The notes beneath the pieces are model-generated. The model made no database searches and had not been told where the DNA came from. It was given only the letters and a program-made list of their open reading frames with translations. From assembly GCA_900765105.1 (NCBI GenBank), contig CAAFQM010000090.1, positions 1 through 11,330 on the forward strand: 11,330 bases of DNA, read 5' to 3'. Positions 1-7,917 of this stretch are shown here, piece by piece (positions within the stretch are counted from its first letter, which is position 1; every line of letters starts with the position of its first letter). The position numbers and the translations under genes were made by a program. The stretch comes from an uncultured Faecalibacterium sp. GTDB taxonomy: Bacteria; Bacillota; Clostridia; Oscillospirales; Ruminococcaceae.

Positions 1-1575
<1,575 letters not shown>

Positions 1576-1587
<12 letters not shown>

Positions 1588-1664
1588 TTGCGTGAGCGCT
1601 TGAAAAAACATAAGTAAAATTTCAATCCCCCTGATTTCTGTAACAGGAAATCAGGGGGATTTTT
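1576..1664 (+). repeat. Structured terminator-associated element, copy A
   Basis: It begins CCCCGCAAG over the last ppdK codons, forms a hairpin CGCAA/TTGCG (1579-1592) around the stop codon, continues with GAGCGCTTGAAAAA (1594-1607) and an A-rich linker, and ends in the terminator hairpin. The same parts, in the same order and with only a one-base difference in length, occur at 7918-8007 after an unrelated gene. The two copies share nine identical bases at the start, fourteen identical bases at GAGCGCTTGAAAAA, and the hairpin tip TTTC-Y-GTAAC-R-GGAA. The element could be a dispersed 3'-end RNA element or a small mobile repeat; the function is unknown. Confidence 0.7.
1624..1664 (+). terminator. 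Rho-independent terminator of ppdK
   Basis: A perfect 15-bp stem pairs 1624-1638 with 1647-1661 and carries an 8-nt tip. The T run at 1660-1664 overlaps the base of the stem. The tip can extend as T-G pairing with C-A around a TAA loop with a bulged G, exactly as in the terminator at 7967-8007. It ends the ppdK transcript before the small gene at 1747. Confidence 0.93.
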
Positions 1665-1679
1665 GCTGCATTTTTCAGG

Positions 1680-1700
1680 ATGGACAGAAAAGCTGTCCAT
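1680..1700. promoter_or_regulatory. Inverted repeat, possible operator upstream of the small membrane protein
   Basis: ATGGACAG (1680-1687) and CTGTCCAT (1693-1700) are perfect inverted arms separated by AAAAG. No T run follows, so this is unlikely to be a terminator. It covers the region where a -35 box would lie for the TATAAT at 1710-1715, which fits binding by a dimeric regulator. The regulator is unknown. Confidence 0.45.
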
Positions 1701-1709
1701 GAGAAGTTC

Positions 1710-1715
1710 TATAAT
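1710..1715 (+). promoter_or_regulatory. Candidate -10 box for the 81-residue membrane protein gene
   Basis: TATAAT is a perfect consensus -10, 31 nt upstream of the start codon at 1747. There is no good -35 at 16-18 bp spacing; TGGACA at 1681-1686 is 23 bp away. The promoter may therefore depend on a factor bound at the inverted repeat 1680-1700. Confidence 0.45.
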
Positions 1716-1746
1716 GGGGGCAAATAAGAGATGCAGGAGGAAGAAA

Positions 1747-1992
1747 ATGAAAAAGTTGTTGACCGTTTTGCTGGGAATGGTCTTCGCAGTGAATCTGCTG
1801 CTATTGCTCAGTATCATTTTCGGCGTCAGCGAAAAGATCATCCGGCACGACCTCGATACCCTGCAAAATCACTTCGCATATAGCGAACCGCGCCGGGAAA
1901 TCTTATATAATTCGGCTAAGGGCGTCTATCTGCTAGACGATACCCTGTCCCGCTTTTTGACCAGCAGCGAAATTCTGACGGTGTTTTTGTGA
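1747..1992 (+). CDS. Small single-pass membrane protein, unknown function (81 aa)
   Basis: I do not recognise this protein. ATG 1747 is chosen because AGGAGG (1735-1740) lies 6 nt upstream; in-frame codons further upstream overlap the ppdK terminator. The product begins MKKLLTVLLGMV and has one hydrophobic stretch at about residues 4-27, which could be a signal anchor. A short polar tail follows (about 30-81) with several Arg, Asp and Glu residues, ending in TVFL. No Cys lipobox and no cleavage motif stand out. The gene is poorer in GC than ppdK. It converges on the sensor kinase gene with a 10-base gap (1993-2002) and no terminator between them. A 7-bp inverted repeat (2011-2017/2024-2030) lies inside the kinase 3' end but has no T run. 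It may be an accessory to the neighbouring two-component system or a remnant of a longer gene. Confidence 0.6.
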   Translation: MKKLLTVLLGMVFAVNLLLLLSIIFGVSEKIIRHDLDTLQNHFAYSEPRREILYNSAKGVYLLDDTLSRFLTSSEILTVFL

Positions 1993-2002
1993 CTTTTGAG
2001 CA

Positions 2003-3337
2003 TCATGCCCCGCCGAAGTGTAGTTCGGCGCAGAAGATACCGTTACTGTGTGTGCAGACCATCCGTCCGTGCATCTGGTCCATCATGGCGGAAATGTTGT
2101 GCAGCCCCACCCCATGGGAATCGCCCTGCGGGGTGGGGCGGATCGCATTGGATAGGCGGACGCAGAAGCCGCTGCCCTCTGACCGGATCTCGAACCGGAC
2201 AGGCTGTGCCGGGTCGGCGTATTTCTGCAGGTTGGACAGCAGATTGTCTGCAATGCGGCACAGTAAGTTCACATCCAGCCGGAGAACGCGGGAAGGGCAG
2301 GCAGTGTCCGGATACTGGATGCACCAGCCGTTTTCTTCCAGCAGGGCCAGTTTTTCGGCAAAGACCTGTAAAAAGACCTCCGGAGCCTCCAGCGGTTCAA
2401 GCTTCGGTTCCCTGCGGGGCGCTTCGCCGCTGGCAATGCGGAACAGACCGTTGCTCAGTTCGATGACGCTCTGGCAGCTGCGGATGCATTTGCCCAGATA
2501 GGCATCGTGCTGTTCCGGCGTCTGGTAGCGGTGTTCTGCCAGCAGTTCCAGATAGCCCAGCTGCGCGGTCAGCGGGGTGCGCAGGTCATGGGAAAGGGAA
2601 GTGACCAGCTCGTAACGCTGCCGCTGCTCCTGTTGTACCTGCCCAATCTGCTGCCGGAGCGAAGCGCTCATCTCGTTCAGGCTCTGGGCCATCCGGGCCA
2701 GCTCGTCCTGTCCCCGTACCGGCACCTGATAATCTAGTTGGCCGCCTTCCAGCACCCGGATGCCCTCTTCCAGCGTTTCCATGTAGTTCAGCTTTTTCCA
2801 CACAGCCCACAGCAGGATGCCGATGCCCAGCAAAAGGCACAGCCAGAATTCAAAGGTGCGGACGGCTTCGTCCACAAAAAAGTCGAAGTAGCCGTAAACA
2901 TACAGTGTGGCGCTGCCGTCGGAGAACCCCAGCGGATAGGTGCGCACATAGGCTGTGTCGTCCAGCGTTTTGGAAGCCTGACTGTAGGTGCGGTAATAGT
3001 CGATGCTGTCCAATGCGGAATCGTAGATGACAACGCCGCCCTTTTCTACCCGCAGGATGCAGCCGCCGGGCTGGCTGCCCTTGGTGTACCAGTCGGACAG
3101 TCGGCGGACTTCCCGGCTGCTGATGCCGTTTGCAGCAACTTCCTGCTGCAGGGCCTGCCCGACCGCGTCTGTTTTGCGCTGTAAAAAATCGGAGCTGGTA
3201 TAATAGGTATGCAGAACGGCCCGGGTGACCGGCTGAAGGCCGTTGTACAGCGCGATGGAAACTACAATGGCCAGCAGGATCGTGCACAGCAGTTCGCCCC
3301 GCAGCCCGTACCGGAGTTTTTCCCGCAGATCAGCCAA
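2003..3337 (-). CDS. Membrane sensor histidine kinase of a two-component system
   Basis: It is a 444-residue kinase partner of the response regulator at 3330-4025. The start is TTG at 3337, preceded by AAAGGGG with 7-nt spacing; the start lies inside the regulator's last codons (8-base overlap), implying translational coupling. Domains: TM1 about 15-36; an extracytoplasmic sensor segment about 37-160; TM2 about 161-180; HAMP about 180-232; HisKA with SLSHDLRTPLTA and phospho-acceptor His250; and an ATPase domain with N box ADNLLSNLQKYA (N365, N369) and G2-like GVGLHNI (409-415). A canonical DxGxG G1 box is not visible; LSNAIRP-type sequence stands in its place, a pattern I know from some VanS-like kinases. 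The sensor segment is rich in Tyr and Asp and matches no domain I can name. The divergent flavoprotein suggests it senses an electron acceptor or related metabolite, by inference only. Confidence 0.92.
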   Translation of the reverse strand: MADLREKLRYGLRGELLCTILLAIVVSIALYNGLQPVTRAVLHTYYTSSDFLQRKTDAVGQALQQEVAANGISSREVRRLSDWYTKGSQPGGCILRVEKGGVVIYDSALDSIDYYRTYSQASKTLDDTAYVRTYPLGFSDGSATLYVYGYFDFFVDEAVRTFEFWLCLLLGIGILLWAVWKKLNYMETLEEGIRVLEGGQLDYQVPVRGQDELARMAQSLNEMSASLRQQIGQVQQEQRQRYELVTSLSHDLRTPLTAQLGYLELLAEHRYQTPEQHDAYLGKCIRSCQSVIELSNGLFRIASGEAPRREPKLEPLEAPEVFLQVFAEKLALLEENGWCIQYPDTACPSRVLRLDVNLLCRIADNLLSNLQKYADPAQPVRFEIRSEGSGFCVRLSNAIRPTPQGDSHGVGLHNISAMMDQMHGRMVCTHSNGIFCAELHFGGA

Positions 3338-4025
3338 AGCGATACCCCTTTCCCCAGACCGTCTGGATCAGTTTCGGGTTCTGGGGGTCATCCTCCAGTT
3401 TGACCCGCAGCTTGCGAATATGCACCATGACGGTGCCGTTGGAAGAGTAGAGGTACGGCTCGTTCCACACGCTCTCGTACAGGTTCTGCGCCGAAAAGAT
3501 GCGCCCCGCATGGGAGGCCATGAGCAGCAGCATCTGGTATTCCAGCTCAGGCAGGTCGATGGTCTGGCCATTCTTTTCCACTTCATTATAATGCCGGTTG
3601 ATGCGCAGCGGCCCGCGCACGAGCCATTCTTCCTCTTCCGGGGTGCTTTTGCCCTGATATACCCGGTACCGGCGCAGAAGGCTTTTGACCCGTGCGGTGA
3701 GCTGGGTGTGGGAAAAAGGCTTGGGCAGATAGTCGTCCGCGCCGACCCGCAGTCCCAGCGAAATATCTTCTTCCTGCCCTTTGGCTGTCAGGAACAGCAC
3801 GGGCACGTTGCTCACCTTGCGGATCGCCTCGCACACGCGGATGCCGGAAATGCCCGGCATCATGATGTCAAGGATGACAAGGTCCAGTTCCGGGCTGAGC
3901 AGCTGCAATGCCTGCTCGCCGCTGGAAGCCAGCGTGACGGCATAGCCCTCGCTGGTGAGCAGAATTTCCAGCAGATCCAGGATGTCTGCATTGTCATCCA
4001 CGACCAGAATTTTGTATTGCGCCAT
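3330..4025 (-). CDS. OmpR/PhoB-family response regulator
   Basis: It is a 231-residue DNA-binding regulator phosphorylated by the kinase encoded just downstream. The receiver domain (about 4-118) has the acidic pair D10/D11, phospho-acceptor D53 in LVILDIMMPG, T80 and K102 in LPKPF. The winged-helix trans_reg_C domain spans about 130-231 and ends VWGKGYRFG. I chose ATG 4025 (MAQYKILVVDDN). The longer in-frame start at ATG 4061 has no ribosome binding site and overlaps the likely -10 box (4060-4065), whereas 4025 has GGGAG at 4038-4042, with a rather long 12-nt spacing. All residues needed for phosphorylation are present. Direct TTAAGA repeats just upstream of its promoter suggest autoregulation and control of the divergent flavoprotein gene. 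Confidence 0.94.
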   Translation of the reverse strand: MAQYKILVVDDNADILDLLEILLTSEGYAVTLASSGEQALQLLSPELDLVILDIMMPGISGIRVCEAIRKVSNVPVLFLTAKGQEEDISLGLRVGADDYLPKPFSHTQLTARVKSLLRRYRVYQGKSTPEEEEWLVRGPLRINRHYNEVEKNGQTIDLPELEYQMLLLMASHAGRIFSAQNLYESVWNEPYLYSSNGTVMVHIRKLRVKLEDDPQNPKLIQTVWGKGYRFG

Positions 4026-4059
4026 TGTTTCCACTTTCTCCCGCATGATTTCTGAATCC

Positions 4060-4087
4060 ATTGTACTGTAAATCTGAGAACCGGCAA
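4060..4087 (-). promoter_or_regulatory. Candidate promoter of the response regulator-kinase operon
   Basis: On the minus strand TTGCCG (4082-4087, -35-like, 4 of 6) and TACAAT (4060-4065, -10-like, 5 of 6) are separated by 16 bp. The transcript would start near 4053 and give a leader of about 30 nt before ATG 4025, which also argues against the longer start at 4061. Confidence 0.45.
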
Positions 4088-4093
4088 GAAAAA

Positions 4094-4132
4094 TTAAGAA
4101 TCGTTAAGAAATCGACATACCGGTTGTTAAGA
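4094..4132. promoter_or_regulatory. Direct TTAAGA repeats, candidate response-regulator binding site
   Basis: TTAAGAA occurs at 4094-4100 and 4104-4110, exactly 10 bp apart, and TTAAGA again at 4127-4132, 23 bp (about two turns) further on. OmpR/PhoB-family regulators bind tandem direct repeats with about one-turn spacing. The site lies between the candidate promoters of the regulator operon and the flavoprotein gene, so one bound array could control both. The assignment to this regulator is inference. Confidence 0.5.
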
Positions 4133-4141
4133 CTTTATCAT

Positions 4142-4147
4142 TATACT
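4142..4147 (+). promoter_or_regulatory. Candidate -10 box of the flavoprotein gene
   Basis: TATACT is a good -10 match, but no recognisable -35 lies at 16-18 bp (the bases there are ACCGGT). This fits an activator-dependent promoter with the TTAAGA boxes at 4094-4132 acting in place of the -35. Confidence 0.35.
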
Positions 4148-4220
4148 GAAAATATCGGATGTATGCAATCCGCATCCCGCACGAAGAAAGAAGAAAAACA
4201 TCAGAAAAGGGAGAAATCTT

Positions 4221-6434
4221 ATGAAAAAGATCTCGCGCAAGGGCTTTCTGAAGATCGCCGCTGCCGCCGCCATGAGCGGTGTCACTGCCGGCGCTCTGTC
4301 TGCCTGCAACTCTTCCAGCTCATCCGCTGCTGCTTCCAGTGCAGCTTCCGGCGCTGCTGTGTACACGGCCGGCACCTATACCGCCACCGCAAAGGGCATG
4401 AACGACGTTACCGTCACCATGACCTTCTCCGAGTCGGCTATTACCGAAGTCAAGGTGGACACCGCCAACGAGACGCTGGATCTGGCTGTCAACTCTGCCG
4501 AGGACTTCCAGACCATGCTGATGGAGGCTCAGAACGCCGAGATCGACGGCGTTTCCGGTGCAACTGTCACCTCCAATGCCGTCAAGGAAGCTGCTGCAAA
4601 CTGCATCCAGCAGGCTATGGGCCTGACCGGCGGCGAGGAAGAGAGCACCAACTATGGTGACGATCCCCGCGGCGAAGCCCGCGCTGCCGCCAAGGCAGAC
4701 GGCCGTGTGTTCGGCTACTCCGGCCCCGGCGACTGGCTGGGCGAAGCACCCACCTTTGACAAGGTGGACAGCGAGGTCGATTGCGACGTCTGTGTCGTCG
4801 GTCTGGGCCACGCCGGTGTGGCTGCCGTTCTGGGCGCTGCCGAAAAGGGTGCCAAGGTCGTGGGCATCGAGTCCCAGACTCAGGACAACTTTGCATGGTA
4901 CGGCGAGGATATCGGCGCATGGAACTCCAAGTTCGCACAGAATGCCGGCATCCCGGCCTGGGATCTGGGTCAGGTGTGCGACGAGTTCGTCACCCGCAGC
5001 GGCGGCCGCGCCGACCCGGGCATCGTCAGCCTGTATGTGCAGCACTCCGGTGAGACGCTGGACCACATGCTGGACGTCTGCAAGGAAATGGGCGTGGACG
5101 AGCGCGTTTATACCTACGACAACACCGAGGACGGCTGGACCATCATCCACGTCAACGCCGATTACGATAAGATCGCAGCCGGCAACAACATCTACGACTG
5201 CCTGGATCTGACCAACTATCCCCGTAAGCCCGGCACCCGTACATGGCCTGCAACCATCCAGTTCATGGGCCCCTACAGCGCAGAGCCGGTGGAGGGCGTT
5301 GCTGCCAACAGCGTGCTGAAGTACGTGCAGCAGGCCCAGCTGGACAAGGCTGTGCAGGACTACGGCGCAGAGCTGTACTACGGCACTGCCGCACAGGTTC
5401 TGGTGCAGAACGATAACGGCGACGTGGTGGGCGTCATCGCAAAGGATGCCGACGGCAAAATCGTCAGGTACAACACCAAGATGGGCGTTGTCATGTGCGG
5501 CGGCGACTACGCAGGCAATGCTGACATGTGCTGGGCACTGATGAACGAGTACATGGAGCGCAACGAGCGCGAGGGCGGCCTGAAGAAGGACTTCTTCTCC
5601 TTTATGGGTGGCCGCGACGGCTCTAGCCTGAAGATGATGTGCTGGGCAGGCGGCATGATCGAGCCGGCTCCCCGCGGCACCATGATCCTGGGCGGCGGCA
5701 TCAACTCCACCCCGTGGGGCGCCAACAGCATGCTGTGGCTCAACAGCGACGGCAAGCGTTTCTGCAACGAGGGCAACGTGACCGGTGCTTCCACCGCCAC
5801 CGCCCGCCAGAAGAACGCTACCGGCTGGCTGGTCACCGATAAGAACTTCATGAAGAGCGTCTGCGCCTGCGGCATCGAGCACTCCGGCCCCAACGCCGGC
5901 CGCCCGCAGTACTATCAGGATCTGATCGATGACATGGAAGCTCTGCCCTGCTCCAGCGAGGAGCAGTCCATCCGCAGCTGCTTCGTGGCCGAGCGCATGA
6001 TGTCCAAGATCTTCAAGTGCGATACGCTGGAAGAACTGGCCAAGGCCATGGGCGTGCCCGATGACAAGATGGATACCTTTATGGCAAGCATCGACGAGTA
6101 CAACGCCATGTGCGATGCCGGCAAGGACGACAAGTTCGGCAAGGATGCCAGCGCCCTGATCCCCATCCGCGAGGCTCCCTTCTACGGCTGTGCTCAGACT
6201 CTGGGCAACCGCAGCGCAAGCCCCAGCATGGTGACCATGAACGGCATGATGACCGACCTGAACCTGAACGTTCTGGATATCGACTACGCACCCATCAAGG
6301 GTCTGTATGCCGCAGGCAACAGCCTGGGCGGCCGTTACGGCACCGGCTACAGCACCCCCTGCGCAGGCAACTCCATCGGCTTTGCCGTGACCCACGGCCG
6401 TCTGGCAGGTCAGTTCTGTGTGGACAATGCATGA
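4221..6434 (+). CDS. Flavinylated extracellular FAD-dependent reductase (FMN-binding domain + FAD_binding_2), lipoprotein
   Basis: It is a 737-residue surface reductase, probably using an organic electron acceptor of unknown identity. ATG 4221 has AAGGGAG (4207-4213) 7 nt upstream. The N-terminus has a Tat-like SRKGFLK (5-11), an Ala-rich hydrophobic stretch, and lipobox LSAC with lipidated Cys29, then a Ser/Ala linker (30-47). The FMN-binding domain spans about 50-135 and contains DGVSGAT (109-115); in this family ApbE-type transferases attach FMN to the final Thr, here Thr115. The FAD_binding_2 domain runs from about 186 to the end with a dinucleotide motif VVGLGHAG (192-199) and a C-terminal GLYAAGNSLGGRYGTGYS. 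The HGANRLGG-type active-site segment of fumarate and succinate flavoproteins is absent, so fumarate is unlikely to be the substrate. No apbE or partner dehydrogenase lies in the window. The gene appears monocistronic and diverges from the two-component system. Confidence 0.9.
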   Translation: MKKISRKGFLKIAAAAAMSGVTAGALSACNSSSSSAAASSAASGAAVYTAGTYTATAKGMNDVTVTMTFSESAITEVKVDTANETLDLAVNSAEDFQTMLMEAQNAEIDGVSGATVTSNAVKEAAANCIQQAMGLTGGEEESTNYGDDPRGEARAAAKADGRVFGYSGPGDWLGEAPTFDKVDSEVDCDVCVVGLGHAGVAAVLGAAEKGAKVVGIESQTQDNFAWYGEDIGAWNSKFAQNAGIPAWDLGQVCDEFVTRSGGRADPGIVSLYVQHSGETLDHMLDVCKEMGVDERVYTYDNTEDGWTIIHVNADYDKIAAGNNIYDCLDLTNYPRKPGTRTWPATIQFMGPYSAEPVEGVAANSVLKYVQQAQLDKAVQDYGAELYYGTAAQVLVQNDNGDVVGVIAKDADGKIVRYNTKMGVVMCGGDYAGNADMCWALMNEYMERNEREGGLKKDFFSFMGGRDGSSLKMMCWAGGMIEPAPRGTMILGGGINSTPWGANSMLWLNSDGKRFCNEGNVTGASTATARQKNATGWLVTDKNFMKSVCACGIEHSGPNAGRPQYYQDLIDDMEALPCSSEEQSIRSCFVAERMMSKIFKCDTLEELAKAMGVPDDKMDTFMASIDEYNAMCDAGKDDKFGKDASALIPIREAPFYGCAQTLGNRSASPSMVTMNGMMTDLNLNVLDIDYAPIKGLYAAGNSLGGRYGTGYSTPCAGNSIGFAVTHGRLAGQFCVDNA

Positions 6435-6439
6435 CTTGT

Positions 6440-6545
6440 CGGAGCGGGACTCCTCCATCTTGCTTGCGCAAGACCGTTATGCCGCTTAAAGTCCCCACTG
6501 GGGACTTCATTGCTCCGCTTGCAAACGCGGACTTTTCCGGTAAAC
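6440..6545 (+). other. Hairpin-rich intergenic segment after the flavoprotein gene
   Basis: AAGTCCCC (6489-6496) can pair with GGGGACTT (6500-6507) around a 3-nt loop. Alternatively AAAGTCC (6488-6494) can pair with GGACTTT (6529-6535), so the two hairpins exclude each other. TCTTGC/GCAAGA (near 6459-6475) and CCGC/GCGG (6515-6518/6527-6530) add further small stems. The GGACTTTT end gives only a short T run, so this may be an inefficient terminator or a regulated leader. A weak promoter-like pair TTGCAA (6519-6524) and TAAACT (6541-6546), 16 bp apart, could serve the next gene. Confidence 0.35.
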
Positions 6546-6560
6546 TAAAATCATAAACGT

Positions 6561-6600
6561 GCGGCTGCTGTTCAGGAAACTGCGCAGCAGCCGCTTTCTG
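6561..6600 (+). other. GC-rich hairpin in the leader of the S41-like gene
   Basis: GCGGCTGCTG (6561-6570) and CAGCAGCCGC (6585-6594) form a perfect 10-bp stem with a 14-nt loop, followed by TTTCTG. The T run is too short for a confident terminator. The hairpin ends 19 nt before the ribosome binding site at 6614 and could affect expression of the gene at 6628. Confidence 0.4.
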
Positions 6601-6613
6601 CAACACATCGGCC

Positions 6614-6621
6614 GGGGAGGG
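6614..6621 (+). promoter_or_regulatory. Ribosome binding site that fixes the start of the S41-like gene
   Basis: GGGGAGGG lies 6 nt before ATG 6628. The same frame is open back to a GTG at 6559, but that start would translate through the 6561-6594 hairpin and has no ribosome binding site. Confidence 0.75.
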
Positions 6622-6627
6622 CTGAAC

Positions 6628-7884
6628 ATGGAAAGCAACAAGCTTCTGAACGATCTGTTCCTGACCATCCGCAATGACTATGCGGGTTGGAACGCCAAGC
6701 AGAAACGGCACAACCCTACGCCCTTTGTCACCATGCTGGGGCAGGCTTATTACGACCGGCGCATGTCCTCGCTGCTGGTGCTGCAGGCGGTCAGCCAGTA
6801 CTGCGCCGGGATGCGGGACCGCAACCTGAAATTCCAGCTGGTGCAGGAAGGCTATGCGCCGTTCTCGCGGGGCTTTTCGGTGCGGCGATGCGCACAGGGC
6901 ATGGTGGTGGATGCCGTCACGCAGGAAACGCGGCTGCATCCGGGCGACCGGGTACTTGCCATCAACCGCACTGCGCCGGAACGCATCGTGAAGAACCTGC
7001 CCAACCCGCTGCTGGCGGCAGATGAGCCGGAGCGGGAACAGTGGAACGGCTACCTGAAAATGGCCCGGGACATCACCGTGCGCCATCCGGACGGCACCGA
7101 AGAGCTGCTGGAGCTGGCCCGGTATCCGGCGGAAGCTGATACTGCGCCCGCCCTGGATCAGCCGGATCCGGAAACGGTGGTGCTGGATCCCGGCACGCTG
7201 AACGATGCGGACGCGCTGGAAGCCTTTGTGGAAGAGCACCGGGCGCAGCTGGACGGCTGCACCCGTCTGGTGCTGGATCTGCGGGATTCCAACGGAGACG
7301 ACGAAGAAGCGCTTCTTCCGCTGCTGCCGTACATCACGGCAAAGGATACCACGGCAGAAGAACTGTTCGGCGACCGACGCATCCGCACCAACTATACCAG
7401 AATGAACTGTGCCCGGCTCATCCATATGCTGACCCCCTGCCTTGTGGATGAGGATCCGGAGGTACGGCAGATGGCGCAGCAGTTGACGGCCTACTACCGC
7501 GACCAGAGCGGAAAGGGCTGGGTAGACGAGGTGGAAGAACTGCCCGTCCCGGCGGAAACGCCCATCCTGCGCCGCGGGCCGGAAAAAGTCATGGTGCTGA
7601 CAGACACATGGTGCGAACAGGAAGCGGAACGTTTTGTGCAGCTGGCAAAGCGGCAGGGACGGGCTGTTCTTCTGGGACGCCCCACGATGGGCACGCTGGA
7701 TTACACCAACCCTGTCATGGTGGAATACGACGAATTTCGCTTTACTTATCCCATCAGCCGCACGGCGGCATCGCTGGAAGGAAACAGCGTGGATGAGCGC
7801 GGCCTACAGCCGGACATTCTTGTGCCGTTTGCCCCGGAAGAATGCACAGCCGACCTGCTGTTGCAGAAGGCACTGCAGCTGTAA
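6628..7884 (+). CDS. PDZ/S41-peptidase-like protein, probably catalytically inactive
   Basis: It is a 418-residue cytoplasmic protein; no signal peptide or membrane segment is visible. An N-terminal helical part (1-75) is followed by a PDZ-like domain (about 77-160) with LHPGDRVLAIN around G106-D107, then a tail-specific-protease (S41) core from about 172. That core contains RLVLDLRDSNG (213-223), the family's DLRxNxG element, and VMVLTDTWCEQEAERF (321-336), which matches the strand carrying the catalytic Ser. Aligned to E. coli Tsp from memory (Ser430 three residues before Glu433; Lys455 twenty-five later), the Ser position is Gln331 and the Lys position is Thr356. Cys329 lies two residues before the Ser position. 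The protein is therefore probably a pseudoprotease that binds peptides, or a divergent enzyme. It has its own ribosome binding site and is probably monocistronic. Confidence 0.8.
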   Translation: MESNKLLNDLFLTIRNDYAGWNAKQKRHNPTPFVTMLGQAYYDRRMSSLLVLQAVSQYCAGMRDRNLKFQLVQEGYAPFSRGFSVRRCAQGMVVDAVTQETRLHPGDRVLAINRTAPERIVKNLPNPLLAADEPEREQWNGYLKMARDITVRHPDGTEELLELARYPAEADTAPALDQPDPETVVLDPGTLNDADALEAFVEEHRAQLDGCTRLVLDLRDSNGDDEEALLPLLPYITAKDTTAEELFGDRRIRTNYTRMNCARLIHMLTPCLVDEDPEVRQMAQQLTAYYRDQSGKGWVDEVEELPVPAETPILRRGPEKVMVLTDTWCEQEAERFVQLAKRQGRAVLLGRPTMGTLDYTNPVMVEYDEFRFTYPISRTAASLEGNSVDERGLQPDILVPFAPEECTADLLLQKALQL

Positions 7885-7917
7885 GCTGCCTGCAATTGCA
7901 CAGGCGGCTGTCATAAG

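Noticed and set aside
2011..2030. Inverted repeat CGCCGAA/TTCGGCG as a shared terminator of the convergent genes
   Set aside because: No T run follows on either strand and it lies within the kinase coding sequence.
1989..2501. Open frames on the + strand over the 3' part of the sensor kinase gene
   Set aside because: The minus strand has conserved kinase motifs throughout; the + frames are Ser/Arg-rich, without homology cues or ribosome binding sites.
4026..4061. Longer start for the response regulator at ATG 4061 or ATG 4046
   Set aside because: No ribosome binding site, overlap with the likely -10 box, and receiver domains normally begin close to the MAQYKILVVDD position.
4320..6458. 712-codon open frame antisense to the flavoprotein gene
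   Set aside because: It is a shadow of GC-rich codon bias: Ala/Val/His-rich, with no domain, while the sense strand encodes a clear flavoprotein.
6295..7425. 376-codon minus-strand frame across the S41-like gene
   Set aside because: It spans the intergenic gap and runs antisense to the supported gene, and its composition is that of a shadow frame.
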